Shown: positions 56,001 to 64,000 of the stretch, piece by piece
How positions within the stretch are numbered: position 1 is the first letter of the stretch
Layout: every line of letters begins with the position of its first letter
Source: Mesodorylaimus sp. YZB2_4
Lineage: Eukaryota > Nematoda > Enoplea > Dorylaimida > Dorylaimidae
Assembly: GCA_030248295.1 (NCBI GenBank)
Contig: JASANH010001455.1
Span: forward strand, 310,001-374,000
DNA: 64,000 nt
Direction: 5' to 3'
Notes under the pieces: model-generated
The model's database searches: none
The model's input: the letters and a program-made list of their open reading frames with translations, nothing else
Told to the model about the DNA's origin: nothing
Program-made: the position numbers and the translations under genes

Positions 56001-57080
56001 AATCTCTATTTTCACCTTCCTACATCGTCAGTAGGTGGTCGACTACCAGCCCGTCGAGTAGGCACTTGTAGACGGGCCCACCTTGCACTTTCTATTCGCA
56101 CTACCTATTTACGCTTAAGGCTATGCCAGCATTGGACAAGACTATTGTAATGCACTTGGCGCGAAGAAAATGTCTTCTATACGAGTACTAGATTGAGTAG
56201 GGAGTGGGAAATTTTCTAGTTTTCGCAACCCAGATTTTAGACATTGGCACTCATTCGTATGTATTAACTACCTCGCGCTGACGCATTGCCATTTATGGCA
56301 ATGGTCTTTATTATAGCGTTATTGGTAGATTTAGATACACAGAGAGACAGTTGACATCGCCCCCCCGCCATCCCATCAGTTAGTTGGGCGGTGGTGGAAA
56401 AAATTTTGAAACTAGGTTTGGGCCATCTGTTTCGCTTTGTGTATTTATTGTTAGCTAACTTGTCTAATGGCGTTCCACCACGTTAGGCTTTCGAGTTTCG
56501 AGTGGCTCGAACAGAAGGACTGGTCATTTTCTCGCTATGCTTTTACGCTTTGTGACTAGTTAGAGGGGGATGGTGGTAGTCGTGCGGTGTGGCGTGGCGA
56601 GGTGTTGTTGGATTACTGACTGCTGGACACAGTACGCTTGGTGCCACTGCTGGTTTGGGGGGGGGTGGCTGTTATACTGTTGTTACAACAGTCATAGAAT
56701 ACTGGAGGGTCTGTTATGGAGCTGCTGAGAACTGCAGCTTCGAATTTGTCCTCGGTGGGTGGTATGTAGGGTATGTGAACATTATCTTTGCTCTTTCTAC
56801 CCGTAAATGCCAACTCGCCACAAGCTTTCGACCATTGGCTAGAGACAGCATGAAACTCCTCTGGCGCGGCTTTGGACTTCTGATAGCCTCGGATTAGCGA
56901 GCCGTTGCGCCGTGTGCCCCAGCAAACTGATACTAGCTTGTACTACGGCATCATTACCGTTGAGACCATGTGATAGTCCATGCTCCATTGCCCTATTCGA
57001 TCTTTGAGGCCAGTCCTGAAGCCAGTGCGACGACTCTGACTGCTGTGGCCTAGACAGAGGCCTGCTTGTGGTCCTGACCA
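53022..57080. other. Gene-poor region
   Basis: Two possible exons without family match: minus 54353-54112, ending PAGQTPNHHKDGQNQTPIV, after a weak GTGTAG acceptor; and plus 54891-55061, between a TTTCGTTTCAG acceptor and a CAG-GTATGA donor. A minus-strand basic, Ser-rich open frame at 55382-55128 (SRRRNSRSSK...LARLRRSRE) has no ATG. No other structure was recognised. Confidence 0.35.
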
Positions 57081-57089
57081 ACTAGCTTA

Positions 57090-57530
57090 GCATGCACTGT
57101 CCTGTGGGCTTGACTGACCATCCTGTCCTGTCCTGTGGGCTTGACTGACCATCCTGTCCTGTCCTGTGGGCTTGACTGACCATCCTGTCCTGTCCTGTGG
57201 GCTTGACTGACTGACCATCCTGTCCTGTCCTGTGGGCTTGACTGACCATCCTGTCCTGTCCTGTGGGCTTGACTGACCATCCTGTCCTGTCCTGTGGGCT
57301 TGACTGACCATCCTGTCCTGTCCTGTGGGCTTGACTGACCATCCTGTCCTGTCCTGTGGGCTTGACTGATTAGCCTACCCTGGCCTGTCCTGTAGAATCT
57401 ACTGACTGCCCTGCCCCGTTGGCTGGACTGACTAGCCTACCCCGTCCTGTCCTGCGGGCTTGACTAACCAGTTTGTCCTGTCCTGTGGTCCTGACTGGCT
57501 AGCCTACGCTGTCCTGTCCTGTGGGCTTGA
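57090..57530. repeat. 31-bp tandem repeat array
   Basis: About nine near-identical copies of a 31-mer (TGTGGGCTTGACTGACCATC plus CTGTCCTGTCC) fill 57090-57370; one copy has an extra 4-bp ACTG insertion near 57211. Degenerate copies continue to about 57530. The unit lacks stops on the minus strand, so three overlapping open frames arise; none is a gene. Confidence 0.85.
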
Positions 57531-57532
57531 CC

Positions 57533-57710
57533 GGGGTCATGGCCTAGTGGGTTAAGGCGTCTGCCTCTCACGCTGAGTGCGCACTTACGATTAGAGGGAA
57601 GGCTTCTCCCTCGGTACAAAATGATTGTCGTTTATTGTGTTCCTAAGCCCTCGAGTGCGCTATATAGTGCTTGGCTATGGATAAGTATGACATGATATGA
57701 CATGACATGC
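57533..57710 (+). repeat. tRNA-derived SINE, family A
   Basis: TGGCCTAGTGGGTTAAGGCG (A-box), CTCTCACGCTGAGTGCGCAC, a damaged B-box, then CCCTCGAGTGCGCTATATAG, GCTTGGCTATGGATAAG and TATGACATG repeats. It lies directly after the 31-bp array. Confidence 0.72.
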
Positions 57711-59039
57711 CTACCCTGTCCTGTGTGTGACTAGCCTGGATTTAGCCCTGAATCTTTGACTCAACTCCACTCCTGCTCATGCTCTCCAAATCTGATCCTC
57801 CATTCTCACTGACTCACTCAACCAAACCGTTGGACATGAACCTATTCAGGTTTTCCCATGGTTCCGCTTTTTGACAGATTACAAATCCTCTCACCGCCAC
57901 TTCCTAGATACGACGGGGAAGTAGAATGGGGTGACAAAAGAAGGCATGCACCTACCTAGCAACTTGCTACGCGATGAATGCACCATAGCTTAGCTAATGG
58001 TAGCACTTTGACAAACGGCGGCTTCTTTGTGGCATCGCTTACAAAAGGGGATAACATTTTTATGAGCTGTTTGTACTTGGACGATGCTAGCATTTGCTGA
58101 TGGCGCACCTTTGATAGCCCCAGTCAGACCATACTGTAAATCCTGGTGGGAGTCTGTTCACGTCCAGTTTTCGTGGACTGGATCACAGTACCAGCGGCCA
58201 CTTTTGCAATAATCTAGGATATGTCCTAGTTTAGGATAGCTATAGCACTATGATGTGGGATTGGACATGCCTCATCTCACTCTTGGGGCACATTTGACTT
58301 AGGCATAAGCTGGTGTACTGTACTGTGCTGGACAACACAGCTGGTGTACCTCTTTTGATGGATGCACAGCTTGGACCCTTCACATTGCTCCCCAGTGCCA
58401 AGTGCACACCCTTGCTCCTACTCTTCAGTACACATAGGCCAGGCGGGCTAGTCGTCAGTTAACGCAGCCATTAGCCAAACTTTCAAATCTCGTCTCCATT
58501 TCACTCACAACTTCAACATTCGACGTCGCAAGCCAAGCCGTCTTTTGTTGAGTCGGCTTTTCTTTGTGGCCCTTTTTCATGTCAGCCCGTTGTCTGGCCC
58601 AGTTTTCTCATCGTCAGCAGCCGCGGCGAATTTAGCTCGAGCTAATGCTAAGAGGCCAGAACGCGTAAACAGATCAGCGAGCGGTTGGGTTGGCCATGCT
58701 GGCCAGTATCGACCCATTATAGTCAACATACTCGGCCAAGAAACCAGCTTCTGCTTTCTCCTACCCGCATTTCTATGTAAATCATGCAAAAGGCAGAACG
58801 CCCTCTCGGCATTCAAAATAGGCAGCCTCTTTGCTGGCCTCGTCTCGTTGAAAGCTCGAATTTTGTTGCTTCCATTTACGGACTGTGTACCCTTCCCCCC
58901 CCCCCCCCCCCCCACACCAGCTGCTACCTACGTACCGGCCTGGGACAAAAACAGGGCAAGGTGCATTTCGTTTCGACATTTTGTCGACACGCATTGTTTT
59001 CCTGTTTCCAAGAGATATTTCTTTTTAGAAATTTCGTCA
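57711..59039. other. Intergenic DNA with poly-C tract
   Basis: No gene was supported. A C-run at about 58896-58913 interrupts an open frame that has no ATG start. Confidence 0.35.
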
Positions 59040-59270
59040 AATTGATCAGTTTCGATCAAGCGATTGAGCAGTGTGAATTTATCGATCGATCGATCAAATA
59101 CTGCTTCTGATTCAATCCATATCGATCGATTATTCCAGTATTTTTCGAATTGATCAATTTCGATCAAGTAAAGCAATCGATTAATCGATACTGCTGTCTA
59201 ATTCAATCGATTGGTTACTACTCAATCGATAATTCAAAAATTTATCGATTTCTTTTCTTATTAATCGATA
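59040..59270 (+). promoter_or_regulatory. Cluster of ATCGAT motifs upstream of the Rab gene
   Basis: Eleven ATCGAT hexamers (several overlapping) occur in the 230 bp before the ATG, plus two TTTCGATCAAG motifs, arranged as two degenerate copies of a roughly 110-bp unit. ATCGAT is the core of Onecut sites and TATCGATA the DREF element of Drosophila; the factor here is unknown. Confidence 0.5.
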
Positions 59271-59996
59271 ATGTCAAAATATAATTATTTATTTAAAATT
59301 GTGATAATTGGTGATCATAATTGTGGAAAATCATGTATTTTACTTCGTTTCGCCGAGAATACATTTCGCGATGATCACGTGACAACATTGGGTGTAGATT
59401 TTAAATTGAAAACGATAAAATTAGATCGTGATCGTGTTCGATTAGAATTATGGGACACGGCTGGAATGGAGCGTTATCGTACAATATATAACAGTTATTA
59501 TCATTCCGCCCACGGTGTTATGATCGTTTATGATATTACTGATAAACGAAGTTTCGAAAATTTAAAAAATTATTGGTTAAATGAAGTTCGAATGCACGCA
59601 CCACAAAATGCGGTCCTAATGTTAGTTGGGAATAAATGCGATTTAGGTGGAGATAATAATAAATATGAAAGAAAAGTTGAATTTCGAACAGCCGAAAAAT
59701 TAGCCAGTGAATTAAATGTTTCATTATTTGAAGTTAGTGCAAAAACTGGAATTAATGTGGAAGAAGCATTTATGGAATTGGCCAGAAATATGCGCGAAAG
59801 ACTTTTATTATGGAAAATGGATCGTGATATTTGCGGCGATGATCAAGCCGATTCGGATACGGAACAAGAATTATCGACTGGATTTCATGTCGATGGTGTT
59901 ATTGGAGGCAGAAAATTGACTTGGCCTCGTTCTTCCCATCAATGGTCTTGTTGTAATGGTGCAACAAATAGTTCTAAAAATGCTACTTTTCTTTAA
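59271..59996 (+). CDS. Divergent Rab-family small GTPase
   Basis: An intronless 241-aa CDS, much more AT-rich than its neighbours. G motifs are in place: P-loop GDHNCGKS (13-20), effector loop TTLGVDF, switch II WDTAGMERYRT, NKCDL and SAKTG. Switch I and II resemble Rab1/8/35-type vesicle-traffic Rabs, and FKIVIIGDHNCGK, YYHSAHGVMIVYDITD and EVSAKTGINVEEAF are strongly Rab-like. The catalytic Gln of DTAGQE is Met, which in other Rabs would slow GTP hydrolysis. The usual C-terminal double-Cys prenylation signal is missing; a CC pair lies 15 residues before the end (QWSCCNG) and is followed by a Ser/Asn-rich tail. The ATG at 59271 is right after the ATCGAT cluster. No introns suggest retrocopy origin, though no poly-A tail or duplication was seen. 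Confidence 0.88.
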   Translation: MSKYNYLFKIVIIGDHNCGKSCILLRFAENTFRDDHVTTLGVDFKLKTIKLDRDRVRLELWDTAGMERYRTIYNSYYHSAHGVMIVYDITDKRSFENLKNYWLNEVRMHAPQNAVLMLVGNKCDLGGDNNKYERKVEFRTAEKLASELNVSLFEVSAKTGINVEEAFMELARNMRERLLLWKMDRDICGDDQADSDTEQELSTGFHVDGVIGGRKLTWPRSSHQWSCCNGATNSSKNATFL

Positions 59997-60806
59997 AATT
60001 ATTTTTAATTCAAATTTTTTTAAATATTTGGTTCAAAATACAGTTTTTATTTGTAAATTTTATCGAATTTTTTTGTAGACTCGATTTGTGCCATGCCGTG
60101 CTTTTTATGCTTGTTCTTACCAAAATGCAATTATAAATTCCTTATAAAAAGTGCTTTTTTTTTACGAACAACGCTTGTATATTTTGTGTCGTTTGACTGC
60201 TATTTTATGAATATTTTATGTTAGAGCTTTGACGCGTGTCGACTCATTTGATTGCTTTTTGTCAACATGACCGATCATTATTGACAACGCGGCGTGTAGG
60301 CCATACTAGAAAATGTTAATTACATTTCTCTTTCTAAATGACATTCTAAAAAAGGTTTTTTATACGTTTCCATTCAAGATAATTTCCAATGCTCATAAAA
60401 AAGGACAACTGAGGCATTTCTGCAAAAAAAACATTCTTCCAAAAGCTCATCAATTTTTTCAGTGAATAATGCCGTCAAGTAATAAACCGGAATCTTTGGA
60501 CAAAACTCACATTGGGCCTTTTTCAAAATAGGACTGGCCGGAAAAAAGACCACTTCAGCGCACGCTTAATTTGAAATTCTCGCTTAGGCTGCTTATGACA
60601 ATACATCAACGACCGAGCGGATCTATGCAAATTTTGGCTGACATGGTAATGAGGAGATATCGCTGTGAAAAAATCTGACATGGCCACGATGATAATAATC
60701 AATAATTTGAATGTAGATCTGCTTTTCAAAGTGTCAAATTGTCATAAGCAGTCACGCTATCGTAATCGCGGGAATTCAAATTTTTTACTGACTCTAATGA
60801 GCTTCA
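59997..60806. other. AT-rich 3' region between the Rab gene and the DGK exon
   Basis: No gene or structured repeat was recognised. Confidence 0.35.
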
Positions 60807-61013
60807 TTAAAAAAATAACGTATCGCTGGCGATCGAATTTCGTCCACCAGCCGTTAGTAAGCGGGCTTGTCCGTGTCGAGTGATTGTGATGGTGGTCGGG
60901 CCTTGAGTCCACGGTTCACCATCGATCTGCATCGGCAATTGGCACCCAGCACCATGGATGGTGATTTCCACTTTCTCAGCTTGCCCGATTCGATACGGTT
61001 CCGACAAACCAAC
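60807..61013 (-). CDS. DGKE: Diacylglycerol kinase epsilon-like, last exon
   Basis: A minus-strand exon of 69 codons with acceptor CTCGTTTTCAG and a stop at 60807. It reads VGLSEPYRIGQAEKVEITIH, then LPMQIDGEPWTQGPTTITITRH, which matches the end of the DGK accessory domain (PFRIGQ... [21 protein letters not shown] in human DGK epsilon). The preceding exons must lie at higher coordinates. None was found before the window ends, so the promoter and copy 3 of the membrane protein (63.7 kb) would sit in a DGK intron. It cannot simply continue the N-terminal fragment at 2191-2752, because that lies downstream of it on the minus strand. Confidence 0.78.
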   Translation of the reverse strand, partial: VGLSEPYRIGQAEKVEITIHGAGCQLPMQIDGEPWTQGPTTITITRHGQARLLTAGGRNSIASDTLFF

Positions 61014-61508
61014 CTGAAAACGAGACCAGTGCACTTGAATCCTTGCCGAAGATCAATACGCTCATTCGAGACTGGAATGTTCAAAGGGGTCACTTGCACG
61101 ATTATCCATCTCAAAGTTGAGGGGTTCCAATCCCTGCGTATTTGAATGTTACTTTCTGTTTTCCCCCCATTTAGATGTTATCATAGTCCGTTTCACACGA
61201 GCCATAATATATATAGGGGCCATCCATAAACGTCGACCGCAGCCTCGGGGGGGGGGGGGGGGGGGGGGTTGCAAAAAGTGGTCAGCTGCGGTCGGGGGAG
61301 GGGCAGCGGCCAATGGTCGACCGCAGCAAATTTTTGAACTTTTGATGACAAAAAACCACCTTTTATCTTCATCAGTAGTGCGCGTTCAAATCTTCAAAAC
61401 TTTTTGCCTCCTCTTCTCCTTGGTCGTTCATTCTCGACAATGCAATTGCAGGCTCATCAAGACCCTTATTCCCAACTGGAATGGCATCTGATCCGAAAGG
61501 GTTAGGAG

Positions 61509-61640
61509 GCGATGGCTCAGCTGGTTAAGGCGTTGATCCCGCATTGGTTGGGGCCAGTAACCCTGACTGGGAGGCCGAAGTTCTATTCCGGCGGAGGACG
61601 GCAGTTTAGTAGCTTGTCGCTGGCTCTGGGCGACACCCCT
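61509..61640 (+). repeat. tRNA-derived SINE, family C
   Basis: GCGATGGCTCAGCTGGTTAA (A-box), GATCCCGCATTGGTTGGGGC, TATTCCGGCGGAGGACGGCA and GTTTAGTAG. It lies inside the transposon-like unit. Confidence 0.65.
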
Positions 61641-61679
61641 GCTACTGTCAAATGGCGGACGCCCACCCAAGGAGTATAG

Positions 61680-62860
61680 CGTTCGATCGGGATCCCGAAC
61701 CCGAACCCGATCCCGATAAAAAGTGTTCGGGATTGGGGACTGAATATTGTGGTGATAGAATGTTTTTATTGCAACAGGGAATGGGGCTGGTGTATGGGAA
61801 ACGAGCTGTAGGGGTGATAATGGCATGATCGGATGAAACTACCCCCATAAAATGCACAAGTCCTGCTTTTTCTGATGTACGATTTGCACTTAGTTGGATA
61901 TATGTAGCTACAGCCCGCATTTGCCAAATTACATGGTGGGCCTGCTGCAGAAGCTGGCGACATTCTGCTTGACACTGACTCAGATGGTCATGGCCATCAA
62001 AATATTTCAGAAGGGGAAATATAGAGACCTTGGCGGATGATTGAATTAATAGAGGGGAAGGAGGGGATTTGTTTGCTAATTTGTAACTGATTCTTCGCTC
62101 GCCTGATTTTGAATGCAATGATAAATACTGCACTAAAAATTATCCAAGGAAAGGGAATCTGTGGCTTTTAATTTGCTGGCTACTCAGGGTGGGTTTTAGG
62201 TCATCTATAGCCAATGAAAAGCGCTCTCTTCACAAAATCCCGATCCCGATCCCGGTCGGGATTGAGCGAGTCCCGATCCCGATCGCGATCCCGAACGAAA
62301 GCTAAAGGAGTACAGAATTAAGAACTGTCCTCGAACACAAGTCGGGAAGGTCCCTAAGCTAGCCCTGAGCCCCCTTCTCACCCAGTATGCCCTCGTGTGG
62401 AGGTGCTTCCAGTGAAGACACAGGGAACCTGTCGTGAGCTGGTCACCTCCACGGATAGGTCTAGTTCACCTTTTTCTGGGATCGGGATCAGGATTTTTTG
62501 TTTGTGGTCGTACATTGTTTGCACACTCGAAGGAGATGAGTTTATTTTCCCCACTAAAGCCCACGTTAGTCATCCAGATTTTTAAGCTTTTTTCAGGTCG
62601 ACTTTCAGTCATTATAAATAAGCTGAAATTGATGAGTACAATCGCAGTTTCGATACGCGTCCAGCAAGGTCAGCCTGGACTGAGTAAAATCAGTGTTGCT
62701 ATCATATCGATTTGAGCCGATGTTGCTGTTGCCTCTTCATCGCTACTGCTTCATGGCAGATCTGATGGATCAGAGTGTACCATGCTCATGCATATCGTAA
62801 TTATATGCAGAATCCCGATGCCTCAATGTCGGGATCAGGATCGGGATCCCCACCTATCCC
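61680..62860. repeat. Three clusters of GATCCC-type repeats
   Basis: CCCGAACCCGAACCCGATCC around 61693-61712, ATCCCGATCCCGATCCCGG near 62238-62257 with further GATCCCGATCGCGATCCC to 62293, and GTCGGGATCAGGATCGGGAT at 62827-62846. They are separated by ordinary sequence. Confidence 0.6.
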
Positions 62861-63665
62861 CAGTCACCTCACAGGCTCGCTTATCAAATCATGACTGCTG
62901 GCCAGCCAATATGATTGAAAGTTCCGTGGAGAACTGGGCCAGCACGGCCCAACCCGCAAAACTTTTAAAAAATATGGGGAAAAGTTTGTGGAGGCTTTTA
63001 CAAAATAGAAATCCGCTCCATGAATCAAAAAAATTCGGCTTCGAAGGAGAGGGCACCTTGTCGAGCTCAAGAAAGCGAGATAAAACATTTCACAAAACAG
63101 CGTTTGGAAGGGGGGATGGCTGAAGTGGTCGACCATTTGGGGGGGGGGGGGGGGGGGTTCGCGAGAAGGGGTCGGCATGCGGTGGGTGAGACCTTTATGG
63201 ATGGCCCCATATCAGTTTTATAATATTCAAGTTCCGCGCGCTGAGAGACCACCACGGGACTGTTTCACCAAAAAGCGATAAGCGACCAACCGCTTTAGCA
63301 ATGCTTTTCCAGCAATGAATAATCTCTGAGTTTCACCACGGACTGTTAAAAGCTGCTGGATTTTAGCAATGCTTTGGGCGAGAAAGTTTATCCACGAAAT
63401 GTGCACAGTAGGTGTCTGCTAGAATTGCTGATCAGAAAAAAAGGTGGAACGTGAGGGAGATGACCAAGAAAATCAATGATTAGAAGATATAGTCGTTCAA
63501 AAAGGAAAGATACACATTTTATCATTGTTTTTAGCAATATGCCGTCGTCTCTCAATCAAAAATTAATTATACCCAGTCTTATCGAGGAAAGCAAGACAAT
63601 ATTATTGCGAGCATTGACGAATTCTGTAACAAATGAATTAAAGTTTATGCACATGAGATATCCGG

Positions 63666-63673
63666 TCACGTGA
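63666..63673 (+). promoter_or_regulatory. TCACGTGA E-box palindrome, copy 3 promoter
   Basis: Third instance of the octamer, 277 bp upstream of the ATG at 63943. A GCGCGCTGAGAGACCACCAC block like that of copy 2 occurs 430 bp further upstream (63235), separated by DNA not present in copy 2. Confidence 0.5.
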
Positions 63674-63942
63674 GATGGGCTTTACACTCGGGTACATACA
63701 CTCTCAGTGGCTTTACAGTGTACTTGCACTGGTGGACAGCAACTGCATGCTTCACACCCCCATCCAGTCCACACCATTTCCATTTTTCACTTCATTCTGT
63801 CTCGTCATCAGTCTGCCGTGCGGTCGTGTCCATCGTCGTTCGATGTAAGGGCCTCCTGCTGTCATTTTTACACTGCCGCAAAAACGATTTCTGGTTTCAG
63901 AGTTCGCATTGTTTTCCTACCGCGCCAACTGATCCATCGGAA

Positions 63943-64000
63943 ATGAATGGCAGCCGCGAGATCGCCGATTCGTCAAAGAAGCAAAACCCCGAGTCTTCTC
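63943..64000 (+). CDS. Type II membrane protein, copy 3 (cut by window end)
   Basis: The leader from 63680 matches copies 1 and 2 (CTTTACA, GTACTTGCACTGGTGGACAG, TCATTCTG, CGTGCGGTCGTGTCC). A GTAAGG donor at 63846 and TTCTGGTTTCAG acceptor ending at 63900 define the 5'-UTR intron. The ATG at 63943 starts MNGSREIADSSKKQNPESS, resembling MSVYQEISKSSKK of copy 2. The remainder is beyond the window. Confidence 0.75.
   Translation, partial: MNGSREIADSSKKQNPESS

Larger units (their letters stand above)
61216..63208. mobile_element. DNA-transposon-like unit with GGGGCCATCCATAAA termini
   Basis: The 15-mer GGGGCCATCCATAAA at 61216-61230 has its exact complement at 63194-63208; flanks are ATATA and ATATC. 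Inside each end there is a GTCGACC and a long G-run (about 61246-61268 and 63138-63157). The interior (about 2 kb) has no transposase; it holds a family C SINE and GATCCC-type simple repeats. The two ends could instead belong to two separate elements. The terminus is of a type seen at animal DNA transposons, but I cannot name the superfamily. Confidence 0.5.

Noticed and set aside
57050-57342. Overlapping minus-strand open frames with SQAHRTGQDG-type repeats
   Set aside because: They are translations of the 31-bp minisatellite in all three frames.
58545-59045. 166-codon plus-strand open frame with a poly-Pro run
   Set aside because: It starts at TTG, crosses a poly-C tract and has no recognisable content.

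Overview
The window is genomic DNA from an invertebrate animal. All clear multi-exon genes use GT-AG introns, several only 51-60 bp long, and the intergenic space is full of tRNA-derived SINEs, MITE-like elements and simple repeats. I favour an ecdysozoan, most likely a nematode-like worm. Reasons: 3' splice sites lie a few bases upstream of several start codons (WDR91, GTF3C6), as with spliced-leader addition; two same-strand gene pairs are closely spaced; there is a secreted protein of lustrin/EB-type cysteine repeats and an intronless orphan 7TM receptor. This is inference; no rRNA or mitochondrial marker is present to settle it. Layout: 0.5-0.8 kb (-) secreted EGF-domain gene. 2.2-2.75 kb (-) N-terminal half of a diacylglycerol kinase epsilon-like gene. 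3.4-4.95 kb (+) type II membrane protein with a Cys-rich ectodomain, 'copy 1'. 5.9-15.8 kb (-) ten phase-compatible exons that join a J-domain to a Vasa/DDX3-like DEAD-box helicase. 16-21 kb MITEs and tandem repeats. 21.06-26.07 kb (-) N-terminal exons of WDR91, with 'copy 2' of the membrane protein on the + strand inside its first intron. 26.3-28.1 kb (-) BUB1/BUBR1 kinase domain, ending about 200 bp upstream of WDR91 on the same strand. 28.4-29.6 kb (-) dead Ty3/gypsy integrase fragment. 30-31 kb AT-rich DNA with two strong hairpins. 32.3-36.3 kb (+) AMPK gamma, followed on the same strand by the TFIIIC subunit GTF3C6 (36.9-37.3 kb). 40.5-41.5 kb (+) orphan 7TM receptor. 46.6-49.0 kb (-) six-repeat Cys-rich secreted protein. 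51.7-53.0 kb (-) type I membrane protein of unknown family. 53-59 kb mostly repeats. 59.3-60.0 kb (+) divergent Rab GTPase. 60.8-61.0 kb (-) last exon of a DGK epsilon-like gene. 61.2-63.2 kb a DNA-transposon-like unit. 63.67-64 kb promoter and first codons of membrane-protein 'copy 3'. The three membrane-protein copies are the most distinctive content. They share a promoter with a TCACGTGA palindrome, a 5'-UTR intron, a 51-nt in-frame coding intron (seen in two copies) and a mosaic of almost identical and unrelated protein blocks. Each copy lies beside or inside a minus-strand host gene. Other points of interest are altered key residues in several conserved proteins: HPD to HPN in the J-domain, Gln to Met in the Rab switch II, and nucleotide-contacting Arg changes in AMPK gamma.
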